DNA from: Coccinella septempunctata
Taxonomy: Eukaryota; Arthropoda; Insecta; Coleoptera; Coccinellidae
NCBI RefSeq assembly: GCF_907165205.1
Contig: NC_058192.1
Coordinates: 4,092,001-4,156,000, forward strand
Length of the DNA: 64,000 nt
Direction of reading: 5' to 3'
In this document: positions 1 through 12,001 of the stretch, in pieces
How positions within the stretch are numbered: the stretch's first letter is position 1
Layout of the letters: every line of letters begins with the position of its first letter
The notes under the pieces: generated by a model
The model's database searches: none
What the model saw: only the letters and a program-made list of their open reading frames with translations
Told to the model about the DNA's origin: nothing
Position numbers and translations under genes: made by a program

Positions 1-1545
1 GTGGTTGGATATCCCTGATGGAGACACCAAGATAATTCTTTAATTTCTTAATTGGGGGCGCCGCATTTGCATATCTTGTTTTCTCCAATTGCCTTCTTGC
101 CTCGGGGGCGGTTTTTATTACGGCAAAAACAGCGGTTTCTGGGTGGGGGCCGAGCGCCCCTAATTGGACATGCTCAAATTGAGACGTCGAATTATTCATA
201 GTCAAACTTTAAGCGCCCTTCTTAATGTGACGCCTTAACGGATTACTTGCCATTCTTATAAAAGTCATTCCGCCTTGATAAAATGCCGTTCGAGTTTGTA
301 TACCGTAATTAATCCGACTGGGGAGAAATTAAAGGGTTTTAATCAAAGAGGGAGAATAGTTGCACTTTTTTCCACGTTCGAAAGTTGAAAAGGATCTCCT
401 AATTCGCGAGGCGTCTACTCAGCTTGCTATTCAATTATAACTTGGGCGCAAAATGCTCGTCTAGACTTTTCACCTAGAGTTTTCACTTGATTTTTCACAC
501 ATTGAGGGGGAATATGAACGAAAACCATGCGCCAATATGATTCTTCAATGAGCCATATGTTGTGTGCTTCCAAATCGGTCGATTTAGTCAGAAAGAATTA
601 GTCGCTGGCTAAAAATTCGTGCCTTTCCACATCGTGTAGTTGACGTCCCATTCCCGTCAATTTTGCTGGTACTACTCATTCATGATCATGACTTTTTGGC
701 TAAAAACTAGAGATATGGAAGTGAACTTCTTAATTTCCTTACCTATCTCTCTTTGGGTACTCAAAAAACGTAATTTTTTCATTTCGAACTATAACAAACA
801 TCTTTAATATTTCGCTCTGGTATTTCGAATACTCGAATACTGAAACTCCCCGCTCAAAATATGTTTAATGGCTCTCATATTTGAGGATCTGCCCCCTGCC
901 CTTATCCTTGCCAAGCATTCAATCAAATCGCCCACTTTTCGCAGCTCCACCGGCGGTCTTAAGCCAGGCTTGTCAACGTCAACAATGGAGGCTGTAGGCT
1001 CAGGAAAATCTTCAGTAACGACCCCCATACAACTGCAAATTCCGATAAGATCTGGCGGGGGTGTGGGGGTGCGTGGCAATCTATATTAATCATATTTGGA
1101 AACCGTGGTGGATTACTGGGCAACAGTCTCGATAAGGAACGGCCTGAGTCAGTCGGGGTCGAAAGCTTGGGATTCGGCTAAGTGTTTGAGGGTGCCGGGG
1201 TTGGAACGGGGCGACTCGGGGGAAGATTGAAAGAGCGGATCTCGGGGGTGATCGATGTCCGCTGTAGGAGATAAGGGATAACATGCACAATGTGTCGTTG
1301 GCCTAGGGCCGTTATAATGCCTAATAAAATGTTCGAAATGTTGACGAAGTTGGGAGCTGGCTGTCGTTTCTCATCGTGCAATACATGGGGGGATTTCAGG
1401 GCTCGGGGTTGTACTCGTGAACGCTTCTGTTTGGATGAAATCCATCGAGGATGTGAGACTCGAAGTGAGGCCAATTTTGACTGACTTAGGTATCGAAATG
1501 TTACGTTAGAACGGTTAGAATCGATTCAGAAAAGTATATATACTG
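1..1545. other. Non-coding single-copy-like DNA
   Basis: AT-rich sequence without a recognisable gene. Around 1055-1240 there are G-rich runs and several CpGs. Short open frames here overlap on both strands and show no family motif. No copy of this stretch was noticed elsewhere in the window. Confidence 0.5.
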
Positions 1546-2896
1546 CTCCACAAGAGTTAGGGATATCGTATTCAATCATTTTTAAATGTAGGTATGTAAT
1601 ATTCGAGAAAATCGCTGTAAACTCATTTAAAACTCAATTACAACTTGAATCGATCCAATAAAAATCAGTATGAGACATTTCGTCAATCTGGTCGCCTTCT
1701 TTCTGAAGTTTGGTTCTTTGCTTATGCTTCATGAATGTTCTTATTTTGAAATGAAGTCAGTTTATCAACGGCTTCGATTTGAAACGGGTTTTCTGAAAAT
1801 GCCAAGACATAAATTAACAAACGCTGAGGTTAATAGGGCCATCGGAATGCTACAGGGTGGCCTAACTCAGGTTGTTGTACCGGAAAGGCTCCAAGTCAGC
1901 CAAAGTGTGATATCTCGACTTTGGAATAGGTTCAGGGAGACAGGTTCCGTGTTGGAAAGACCAAGGCTTAGTGGGCGAAGAAAAACAACACCTGCTCAGG
2001 ATCGTTTCATCACCGTTTCGGCGAGAAGAAACCCTACATCTACATATAGAATGCTACGGAATACTCTTCAAAAAGCAGATGGGGTCCAAGTTTCCATCGA
2101 AACCATCAGACGACGTTTGAGAGAGGTGAATCTAGGTTCTAGATGTCCATTAAGAGGAGTTCCATTAACACGTGATCATAAGCGTCAAAGACTGGAATGG
2201 GCAAGGCAACATATCAATTGGAACGATCAATGGCGTAGTGTCCTTTTCACTGATGAATCCAGATATGGAAGATTTTCAGATTCTCGAAGAATAAGGGTGT
2301 GGACAATCCCACGCATACCCCGTAATCGTCGCTATGTCCAAGAAGTCCATCCATTCCGAGGGGGTAGTGTTATGGTATGGGCAGGGATATGTTTCAACGG
2401 GCGCACATATCTACACATTTGTCCTGGGAATATGACCGCCTTACACTATAGGGAGCATGTCATTGACAATGTTGTGCCAAATTTTCACGCTGCTATTGGT
2501 GAAATTTGTCAATTTCTAGACGATAACGCTAGACCGCACCGTACAGCCATAGTTGAGAATGCGCGCGAGGAGCTTGGTATTCCACTTTTACCAATACCTC
2601 CGAACTCACCAGATTTGAATTGCATAGAACATGCATGGGATATGCTCCAAAGAAGATTAGATAATCATCAACCTACCCCAGAATCCTTGAATGATCTGAG
2701 AAAGCTTCTGCCCCTTTTATGGAACCAAATTCCTCAAGAAATGTTCAACAACCTCGTGTGTAGTATGGAAGGAAGATGTCAAGCTGTAATTGATGCCCGT
2801 GGAGGCCATACATTGTATTGATAGTCTTAAAATGCTTGATATCTCTGGGAATAAAATTTCGTTATATTACTCGATTTTTCTTAACCACCCTGTATA
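1546..2896 (+). mobile_element. Tc1-type DNA transposon, copy 1 (open transposase frame)
   Basis: The element carries an open Tc1-family transposase frame. Its left limit is set by comparison with the inverted copy near 43.06-44.33 kb: similarity starts at about 1546 and runs through the 5' leader and coding region. The two copies diverge right after the stop codon. The right end is drawn at the CACCCTG motif near 2887-2893, whose complement CAGGGTGG resembles the ends of other elements in this window. I found no matching inverted repeat on the left, so the element may be 5'-truncated or the right limit may be wrong. Ends are therefore approximate. Confidence 0.75.
1799..2821 (+). CDS. Tc1-family transposase, DD34E, uninterrupted
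   Basis: This protein would bind the element's own ends and cut and paste the transposon in the nucleus. The start at 1799 gives 340 residues, the usual Tc1 size, and places the first helix-turn-helix (a QVSQSVISRLW-type segment) about 35 residues in. The frame is open from an ATG at 1670, which would add 43 residues; that leader is also conserved in the copy at 43-44 kb and may be untranslated. A GRRK motif follows the first HTH. Numbered from 1670, the catalytic residues are D195 (in FTDES), D285 (before NARPH) and E320 (in NCIEHAW), with 34 residues between the last two: the DD34E signature of Tc1. No stop or frameshift interrupts it. Whether it is active cannot be judged, because intact TIRs were not found. 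Confidence 0.88.
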   Translation: MPRHKLTNAEVNRAIGMLQGGLTQVVVPERLQVSQSVISRLWNRFRETGSVLERPRLSGRRKTTPAQDRFITVSARRNPTSTYRMLRNTLQKADGVQVSIETIRRRLREVNLGSRCPLRGVPLTRDHKRQRLEWARQHINWNDQWRSVLFTDESRYGRFSDSRRIRVWTIPRIPRNRRYVQEVHPFRGGSVMVWAGICFNGRTYLHICPGNMTALHYREHVIDNVVPNFHAAIGEICQFLDDNARPHRTAIVENAREELGIPLLPIPPNSPDLNCIEHAWDMLQRRLDNHQPTPESLNDLRKLLPLLWNQIPQEMFNNLVCSMEGRCQAVIDARGGHTLY

Positions 2897-3513
2897 CACT
2901 GCAGACCTACAGGCTAAAATCAATTCGCAACTTGAAATCATATTGACGGAAGGTCAGTGGTTCGAAAAAAACCCAAAGTCGCCAAATTTCCACTCGTGAA
3001 ACGCCCAAATTGTATCGTAACAGAATTTGATGAGAATTACCAAGAGTAAAAGTGAGAACTATGTAACGACGGCGCCACAAACTCCCTCGCCTCCTGTTTG
3101 AGTCACGAACTGGTTGACAACTTTCTCATAACTTGTTCCTAAACTTAGATTAGTTTATCGACTAGGGAGGACTCGTGTACATCTCGGATTGTGATCATCC
3201 AAATGAATGCTATTTCCCTCTTGTTTGCGGCATACGTATAACATGGGGATATCTTGTTAGTTTTCATTGTTGGATGCACAATCTCTTCATGCGAAACGAC
3301 TTGAAATGCAATTCGGGTCCTGATACAGACTCTGGACAGTGCATCATCCTAATTCTTGAATAATTGAAACGGAATTTCCAATGTTAATATTGTTGATGTT
3401 AGTACCCAAATAATGTAGGTATTAGGCGATGTCACAAAATGGTTATTATTTTCTCTTTCTCATCAGTAGGAACATACTTTCATATGTGAAAAGTTGACGC
3501 AATACTGAATGAG
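2897..3513. other. Non-coding interval
   Basis: About 620 bp between the Tc1 element and the family P element. Only short, unsupported frames are present. I see no repeat shared with other parts of the window. Confidence 0.45.
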
Positions 3514-3515
3514 TA

Positions 3516-4441
3516 GAGTCATTCGGGGTAACTGAGCGCAGTGGGTAAGTGTGCGCAGTGCGTATATCTCGACTATGCAATGTATGAAAAGGGGGTTCAT
3601 TTGGGTGAAGCAAGGGCGCAGAATCGCCAAATTTGTTTTTCATAGGAGTGCACCGTGCGACATTTCGTTAACGTTTTATTTGCAATCAATCAAATTCACT
3701 AGTTTTCTTATTTATTTTAAGCATCTCTGCAAATTCTGCCAGGTCCAAGTTCCGAGTCCCTCAGTGTTAAACAATATTTTATTCGATCATGCGCATATTA
3801 ATCTAAATATATAATAAAAAATTTTATGTTCTCTTAGCTGCTCAACTCTATAAGAACGTCAATTCAAATTTTGGCTTACTGGGGAAAGTGTGCGCGGGTA
3901 AGTGTGCGCATAGATTCATTATATGGGCATTAGTTGTGAGGAATAAATTATGACATTGTTAATTTTCTTGGTTAAGACTAGATCAATATTGTCCTATTTG
4001 TTCAGAAAAATATGAAGAGCCACCAACAGGGGAATGTATCAAGTGTTGTGTTCACCAAGAATTGTGGCGAACAATAATGCACTGCTTGGAAAAAGGCGCT
4101 TCTGTATTGACAATAAACAGCATTTCTCTAATATTGTAACATTTTGATGACATTATTTTGTAATTTGTTTTGATTGTGTGGTTCACTAAGCACTGCGTTC
4201 ACTTACCCCGTGAGGGTGCGCACACTTACCCGCAATACGGGGCATGTGAACGCACTCCGACTTTCTCTATTAAATTCTTTTTTGCGGAAAGAAAACGTTT
4301 TTGTTTGTTTGCTTTTTGATGTCTTCTTATAGATTAGAAAATTCTCTATCTTATGAATATGTTTTAATTTTCCTAGCTTCAACATTCGAAACAGGGTATG
4401 GCTTGAAAGGCAAAAGTGCGCACAGTTGCCCCGAATGACTC
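3516..4441 (+). mobile_element. Family P TIR element, copy A (926 bp, pogo/Tigger-like non-autonomous)
   Basis: The ends are GAGTCATTCGGGG and its complement CCCCGAATGACTC, each flanked by TA (3514-3515 and 4442-4443), as expected for Tc1/mariner/pogo transposition. The 13-bp motif GTAAGTGTGCGCA occurs exactly at 3545-3557 and 3898-3910, and inverted at 4217-4229; a near copy lies at 3884-3896. Around 3994-4070 the plus strand encodes a relic with C-P-I-C, then EKYEEPPTGE, then K-C-C and an E-L-W segment. This resembles the C-terminal PHD-like finger of Tigger/jerky-type transposases. No catalytic domain remains, so movement would depend on an enzyme supplied from elsewhere. Other copies are at 30477-31183 and 51960-52888. 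Confidence 0.85.
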
Positions 4442-4443
4442 TA

Positions 4444-7378
4444 AGTGTTGGAACAATAATTCTCAGGGAAATATTCTCGAGGTGCATCACCAAAATTCCA
4501 TTTAATACATAGGTATAATATCCTTCGAGTAAGTTTACTACATCTCATGAGAAACACGACCAACTGATTGTATAGTAGCTTTTGATGGCCCATAAAATGC
4601 CAGTAGACGTCGTACAATTATAATTTAATTAGTCATGGGAGTAAAATATTAAAAAACGTCTACCCTGTTATCAGCCTCCAATAATAATAAAGTGTCACTT
4701 TAAAGCATTTCTAGTTTCGATTACAAGCAGCAATTCTCGAGATAGTGTAGAAGTGGAACTCGTTCCATAAAGATAAAATTTATTCTCTTGACGATATCAT
4801 TTCGTTTCTTTTATTCACGCCACTAATTGTTATTGCGCTCATTATTTATGTTACCCCGTACCTTCGATTCATCAGATGCGCCAACTGAATTATTTAACTG
4901 CCGTTCGTATAGTTCTAATGAACTTTTTCGACCATCACCGAATCGATATTTCGGAATCGAAAAAAACCTGGATATTTCCAATGGAAATACAGGATAAAAA
5001 CGATAATATCCCACCTGGGGATACCGATCATTAATGAATGCTTGAAGAGTTCATTATTATCCTGAAAAATAAAAATGTAGATGATTTCTTTCTGCGTGTT
5101 TCGCTTGCGTCAAGATTCGAGATCAGGAGTCAAGTGAGGTCGGCTCGGAAAGCAGCAGGGTGACAAAGAATTACGTAGATTACAGGTGACACGCAAACAA
5201 AACACGAATATAACCTCCGGCGTTAAATCCTCTTCAAGTTTCAGCTCGGAATGGAAATTTGACGCGACGTTATGGCTTCAAGAGGGAGTATAAGAAGGAA
5301 AGCTCGAAAAGGTCTAGTCTTTGTTATTTCTCATAGTAGCACGAATAGTATAACACTGGAAATCTTCCAAAATGGTTTATTATTCTCTGGTTCCGATGGA
5401 GATCGATAGATGGCGTATACTCCTACATTACCCTTGGAAGTCCCTTCTCCAGTGTCGTATATGTATCATAACGCCATACTGAATGAGAAAGCATTCCGAT
5501 AAAACTGATACTTCAGTGAGAATACAGACGAAAAGTCTAGTAATTAATTCTATTCAATATCGACCTGTTCAATCCAGGATTCGCTCCGTTTCTCTTGACG
5601 CAGACGTCACAAAGACAAAAAAACCGGTTACCAACCAACAGTCCATTAATACTTTTTCAAATGCCGCCTCGGGTAACAACAGCAAAACAATTTCTACCGG
5701 CGTTGTTCATTGAAACCTACGTCTTCATTAATCAAGAATAATTATGACTTTGCATCGAAAACAGTCGATCCGTGTATTCCGTGCGACGTACGTGATGGCA
5801 TAATGGATACAGGAGTTCAGTTTCTTGTTCCTTAGCAGTCTAAACAAAATAAATAAAGAGCTCATTTATGGCAGGAAAACGATACATGGATTTCATTTAT
5901 CCACGGGACTGTCTGGAATCGATTCTTGAGAACTTGCTCGCGTGTTAACGAGCTTCACGAATTTTTCATTAGATTAAGTCGCTTCTTTATAAAGTTTTTT
6001 ATTTCTTGCATCCTTAGTCGTTCCTCTGATTTCAACACTTCTATCTATGTAGGTATCGAAATTACTAAACTATCCAAGAGGGGTGTTATCACGTGTTGAA
6101 AATAGATTATCCACCTAATTTGGACAGTATCACAATCATCCCTTGGCATTAATTAAATGCGCCTATCCCATACCTAACCCTAATAAATATGACAGGTTTA
6201 TAATGGATGGATTATTTTAACGGAGTAATAGTTAACTGGAATATAGAACAACCTCTACTTGAGTTGGCTTGGACCATAATTAAATTTACCTTTTCTGATG
6301 GCTTTGAGATGTTTCTAGTCAGGATTAATAGTTTTTCGAAGAAATCTGCTAAGACTGTGTCAGAAATCAATGAATAGGCATTCGGTACCTTTTCTGTTCC
6401 AAATCAATAGGTAGCCTTGGTCTAACAATGCAACGTGCTGAGTTTGAGGATCCATATCGAGGAAATATGGAAAGATATGACTTTTATCGTGTCAAAATTA
6501 TCAAATAATCGACTTTGCGACCCATACAACATAAATGACTTGAGTTTTGCGAGGAATAGAAGAAGAAACAAAAATATGGATAATTTTAAGACTTTCGAAC
6601 AAGAACATGTGAAATTGTGATGTAATAATGAAAATAAACGAAAAAAGAGCTAACCTAGACAACGTGATTTCCACTGAAAACAGTTAAGAATGAATGAACT
6701 AAAGAAATCATTGCCTGCCTATAATATTGGAGTTGATTCAGCATGCATTCCTGCGAAATAGAATGAATAAACATTCAACAGTAAATATTTTAAGGCCAAT
6801 ACGTGGCACAAAATCGAAAGAGAACTTCCGTTCACGATCTAACCAATGGTCACGGTTACTACTGCACAGAGATAAAATCAGATTAATTTTGTACGTGTAA
6901 GCGAAGATTTACACACACACTCCTTTTGTGAGTGCAACCTCTGTGCGGTTAAGAGTTCAATCGCCTCTCTATGATCGGGCCTAAGCGCTGTGTTCTTCCC
7001 AACACACACACACGCGGTTGGTTTATCTACCAGGTGTTATTTGTTTGTATATTCCCCTTGGGTACAGGATTGATGAGGGTTTTCAGGAATCCAGCTTTTG
7101 TAACGTAAACCCAAGTTAAATACTACGAAAATTACACGCCGAACATGTTTATAGAATGTTGATTAAGTACACAGAACGGGATCAACGCTGGTGTAGATAA
7201 CCTTTGTTAGTGTCGGATTGTTTATGGGGAAATTCTGATTTTCTAGCTAATCAAATTGGCGAGAGGAAACGCGCTGTTTATTTGGATTCTGCTGTGTTTA
7301 CGACCAGGGGAAATAAAGATACTGGAGGGTTTTTCATCATCAGTGCCATTCAAGGCAGAAGGATTTCACAAAAGATAT
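4444..7378. other. Non-coding interval
   Basis: About 2.9 kb of AT-rich sequence with no recognised gene or repeat family. It contains a short CA run near 7002-7013. Small open frames, such as the one at 5483-5713, have no family features. This could be intronic or intergenic. Confidence 0.45.
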
Positions 7379-7777
7379 AGTACGAAAATGTGGGGTTATG
7401 ACGCTTGTCAAAACATTTTTGGGTTTTAAATCAACGCTAAGTACGAATAAGTAGTTTAGATTCGGATGAAACATTTTATAAATTCTCTTACATTGAATAT
7501 GTTCGCTATCTACCGTTTGACGTATTGTGGATTTTAGAATATCAGCATATAACTATTTAAATGAGCGGACCTGAATTCTAAATAGAACTTCCTGAAACCC
7601 TGTCTCTTTTTTCAATCACTTTCGGCATTTTCGTTATACCTAAAAATGGATATTAGTTCTGGCAACGGCGTTATGACATTAACGATTAACGAAGTGCCAA
7701 CCTTACTCCGTTCTAGTTACAAACAGAGAAAATTATTTCATGGCCAACCGACTGCTGAAATAAATGTGAATGGAGTA
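7379..7777 (+). mobile_element. Family T TIR element, partial copy
   Basis: This stretch matches the complete element at 47539-48758, but it lacks the left terminal inverted repeat and about 760 bp of interior. The right terminal repeat is present, with CATGGCCAACCGACTGCT at its core, ending GGAGTA followed by TA. The two copies join the same flanking segments differently: here the sequence passes from AAATCAACGCTA almost straight to the segment that begins at about 48430 in the other copy. Confidence 0.78.
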
Positions 7778-7779
7778 TA

Positions 7780-8609
7780 CAATTTGTGGCGTTTTTCAGT
7801 TTTGTTGATGGGGTTAGAAATGTTGGACTCCCCTGACGATCCCCATAAAAACTTCAGGGAAAGGTAGATAATCTGAAATTTCGTGCTAAGCTCAGAAAGG
7901 TCCGGAAAATCCGACATCGTCAAGATTACGAAACTAACGACTGAACCGATTAAAAAGCAGTTAGGGACTTGATATGCAAACGACGTTTCGTTACGGAATA
8001 CACAACTAACATTTCGAATGATATCTATTCGTGTATCACGAATTCACGAAGCATCGGACTATCCTATAACTGTTACATCCTTCTCGTTTTACAATACCAA
8101 GGGACCATACGAAACAGACGTACCGAGATTCAATTCCATTCTACATTCTACCCATCATAATGTCACTTGATCCAGTCCAGGTTGCTAATGCCACAGGATA
8201 GCAAGAAATGCCACGTCTGAATAATTCTCATATTTTGTGTGAATCATATTTCATCTTCGCTTATTTATTCAAAAGTTTGAACGTGAGCGTTAATGCTGTA
8301 TCAACACGAAACGTCGACGGCGAGTCGAATCATTTTATTTATTCACTTCCTCGACGTCGAATAACGGCGCTAAGCGTCGTTTTCGTTTGCGGAACGCTCG
8401 GATGATCGTCTTAACCTGGTCTTGGCTGTTTTCCATTGCCGGTTGATTTTCCCCCCGTTCCGACAAACGGGGAGAGATGCCTGAGGTATTCCCGAATCTT
8501 AAACTTTGTTGCGAATCCGTAATTCTTCCTGCACGTGACTGTGAGGATTGTATACCTCGGGAAACAAGTAGAATAATCCTACATTCGGGAAATACAGAGA
8601 ATTCATTTA
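7780..8609. other. Non-coding interval
   Basis: About 830 bp of apparently unique sequence. It has CpG-containing patches (8310-8480) and overlapping short frames on both strands. No gene is supported. Confidence 0.42.
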
Positions 8610-8611
8610 TA

Positions 8612-9814
8612 CACTGCGCAAAAATATTAACGCACATTATGGAAATCTCAAATTTATTCTACAACTGAAGGTGTTCTCAATGATAATTATTTTTATCAGA
8701 ATTATGCATGCATATGTTATCCACTTTCAACGGTTTTCTTCAATACAGATGTTTTTCCCAGCAGGAATAAAAAAAGATGATATTATCAGATTTTGAATGT
8801 ATTGGCTCCATTCTAAAATTAGTTGTTCTCGATCAATTCTAGTGGTCAATAGTTTTTCATTCGTTTGATTTTCTACACTCGATCGCTATGCAACGCGAAA
8901 CACGCAATTTGACGCAAGAGGAATGTGGACATACGCAAGAATTGCAGAAAGGTTTGGAGTTTCCTATACAAGTGTGTCCAGAATGTTGCAGCGATTCAGG
9001 AAAACAGGTATGAATGTCCGAAGACCAGGACAGGGTAAACCACGGGTAACAACTGCCATTCAAGAACGTTACTTGAGAGTTTCTTCGTTTAGACAACGGT
9101 TTGCAACCGCTCGCCTCCTTCAAATTCAGCTTGAGCAAACTTATGAGGTGCAAATTAGCACTCAGACAATAAGAAATCGCCTCAGAGAATATGATTTAAG
9201 GCCTCGTGTCGCGGCAAGAGGCCCAGCTCTTACCCCAGCCCATCGAAGGGCGCGTTTGGATTTTGCGAGAGAGCATATCCATTGGGAAGAGGCCGATTAG
9301 GAAAGAGTTCTCTTCACAGATGAGTCTAGATTCTGCCTCTACCATTGTGATCGACGTTCTCTTGTATACAGACGTCCACATGAAAGATATGCTCAGTGCA
9401 ATTTCCTGAATACTACTGGTTTCGGGGGAGGATCGATTATGGTATGGGGTGGAATATCTTCGACTGCTCGCACTGACCTAGTGGTCGTTGATAATGGAGC
9501 TATGAATGCTGATAAGTATATAAGGAACATTCTTGAAGAGCATGTAATGCCATTTGCTCCATACATTGGTGAAAATTTCATTTTTATGGACGATAATGCC
9601 AGACCCCATCGTGCGCGCATCGTTCAGGAGTACCTTGAAGAGGTTGAAGTCTCTCGAATGGAATGGCCATCAAGAAGTCCAGATCTCCATTCGATTGAGC
9701 AGGTTTGGGACAACCTCAATAGAAGGCTGAGAAGTTCAGAAAATCATCCAACTACTTTTAACTTTCATTAAAATTGAGATTTTCAGAATGTGCGTTAATT
9801 TTTTTTGCGCAGTG
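8612..9814 (+). mobile_element. Tc1-type transposon, family 2, copy with both TIRs (defective)
   Basis: The left end begins CACTGCGCAAAAATATTAAC and the right end is its imperfect complement, ending TTTTTTGCGCAGTG. Both are flanked by TA (8610-8611 and 9815-9816), so the limits are well defined. The 1,203-bp length is short because about 293 bp are missing from the 3' part relative to the copy at 61136-62194. The deletion joins two TTAA sequences (61846-61849 and 62139-62142 in the other copy). With its TIRs intact, it could in principle still be moved by an active relative. Confidence 0.92.
8888..9771 (+). pseudogene. Tc1-family transposase pseudogene, DD34E
   Basis: This is a broken Tc1-type transposase. 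A likely start at 8888 (MQRETRNLTQEE) is out of frame with the rest, which resumes at about 8923 with WTYARIAERFGVS, the first HTH. A small deletion near 8920 probably caused this shift. A TAG at 9298-9300 replaces the Trp codon (TGG) of the copy at 61.4 kb. After it the same frame continues through FTDESRF (first Asp), GGGSIMVWGGI, MDDNARPH (second Asp) and SPDLHSIEQVW (Glu), with 34 residues between the last two. The C-terminus, about 70 residues in the sister copy, is lost to the 293-bp deletion. Identification of the family is secure; no active protein is expected. Confidence 0.92.
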
Positions 9815-9816
9815 TA

Positions 9817-11789
9817 TTTCTCGCATAACGTCCCAACAAAATGTCCAACCATCAGAAACCCAAAAACTATCTGGGACTCCCTTCAAGATAAAAGTCTGTT
9901 GAACCCACCGATGAAAAAACTACAATCGATCGAATAAAACCGAAACAGTTAAACAGTACAAATATTTGATATCTGGGAGATAATAGTTTATTCACCTATA
10001 TACTTATCGTGACCTTTGTTGTCCATACCTGATATGAATTAGCCACACATAAAGTATACGCTCCAGATGGCAACTTACGTGAAATGAGGTCGTTGCTCGA
10101 TGAATATTTTCAAGAATGAGCCGGAAACTATGAATGAATGTTCCACATTGTATTGTGTAACTTTGGACAAATGATATTGAAATAAACTCGTGTTTCTGAA
10201 ATATCCGATCGTCAATTCCTAGAACGGTTATTATGATATACAAAGCTTATGTGATTTCAACAGTGGTTTGCCTTTTTCTTTGTTGACACCTTCTCCATTC
10301 TTCCTTGTATCCTTATTCGGTCTCAACCTGAACACAGTTGAATTACTGGTAAGAGAATATATCTGCATATTTAAGAGAAAAACAAAGAGGAAAATATAAT
10401 CGAATAGCTGGTTCCACTTAGCCGATAGTTCCAGTGATTGTTAGTTCCAATGAACGGTAGTTCTGACGACCAGTAGTTATAATTACCGGTAGTTGGAATG
10501 AATTGTACTTCGTGTAATCGTGCTTCGAATGGCGATTGAGTTGAACAATGCACAACTCAGACGAAAGATAATTTTGTTGGTGAAAATTATCAGAATAAAA
10601 TCTGGCAGGCATTGTTTTGTATATTTTGTCGCCAACAGCCTAACAATTCTCTTCATTCCCATCTCGATTTCCATAGAGAAATCTTGGCAATCACGAAGCG
10701 AATCCAAAAATTGAATAGATGAATAGAATATCCACACAACGCTTCGCGCAAGGCAAGAGATGAAAGTATGTTACAATCCATTTTCCAATTTGAATGGCTA
10801 ATCCGCTAAAGTGTTTTACCCGACTCCGCAAAAATAATGGCGCATACGGAGTAAAGGGAAGACTCGAAGGAACAGTTTTATCTTCAAAGGACCGTTATCC
10901 TCTCACAGAGTGATGAAATATGCGCCGGCAAAAACTCGGTATACGTATATGGGGCGCCCCTCTGGAAACAGTTTATTCAGCACCACTGTATATCCCACAG
11001 AAGGACCGTAAAAATATTTATAAAACATCGGAATACGAGGACCTCGGGGGGGAGGTTCTTTATATGAGGCTCGCTGAAAGGGTTCCTTCTTCCATCTGGA
11101 AACGATTCTTCTTAATATCTGCTACAGGGACCGCCCACGATTTTTTACGACCAGAAGCTACACGGCTGTTACGGGATTTTACGAGATTATTAGAAATTCA
11201 AATATTTTGGGGCTAGTATGTCGTGAATTAACGCGGCCCTGTAAAATTTTTACGCCCTGCGAAACGACCGTTTCTGATTGGGGATGGAGAAATTGGAGTG
11301 AAAAAGGATCTCAGTTTCTTTCATCTTTATAGGAGAGTATTCTTGTTAGCAGAGCATATCAAGGTTGATCTAACTAAATGCGTTCTCCTCTTTTTCATTA
11401 TCAAACATCTGTCATGTTGCCATTATAACTATCTTTCGTTGACAATATATACATCATATCTTCTTATTAGCTACATTAGCTTATTAGCACTTACTTAAAT
11501 GAAAATTTTTCTTCGAAGAAAGATATCTTCCAAAAAAGGCGTATAAGGAAAACTGGTGAAGAAAAAGAAGTACCTCACTTGAGAAGTGAATTCTACTGTT
11601 CAGTAGATTATACGAGAAAATATATAGAATACTTTTATTTCACAAAACAATCAAATATTCATTAGATAGCGTCAAACTTAGTTTCAAGAGTTGGGATCTT
11701 TGAATTTTTTGTATTTTTATGCAACAAATGGTCATAATGAAAAAATGGGAGACGTGGGTGATGTCTTGTGTTCGAAAAAGATTCATCAA
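9817..11789. other. Non-coding interval
   Basis: Nearly 2 kb without a supported gene. Around 10420-10500 a phrase like AGTTCCAATG recurs in degenerate form. 10800-11290 is richer in GC and CpG than the surroundings and has no copy elsewhere in the window. Nothing else was recognised. Confidence 0.42.
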
Positions 11790-12001
11790 ATGAATGAAAA
11801 ACTATAGTCCGAAATTCATTTCATTCGATGGAACCGTTTGTGAGATAGAACTGAAAATAAAAATTTTTCATGGTTTTTCAACAGCCTGTATCTTTTAAAC
11901 CGAGCCGATTCGGGAAAAATGGTAAAGGAAAGAAGTGTTTCTTTTAACCTCAACAAACTGCTGTTGAAATATTTGTTCGAGTCAAAGACTCATCCTGTAT
12001 A
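11790..12001 (+). repeat. Family R repeat, right-end fragment
   Basis: The last 80 or so bases resemble the right arm of the complete MITE at 35537-35758: AAGTGTTTCTTTTAACCTCA, then a CTGTTGAAATATTTG segment, then CATCCTGTATA. The left part (CATTCGATGGAACCGTTTGTG) weakly recalls family S at 26.78 kb. No matching left end was found, so this is a partial or chimeric copy. Limits are approximate. Confidence 0.6.

Noticed and set aside
7646..7867. 73-codon frame inside the partial family T element
   Set aside because: The frame is not conserved in the second copy at 48.6 kb, which has indels there.
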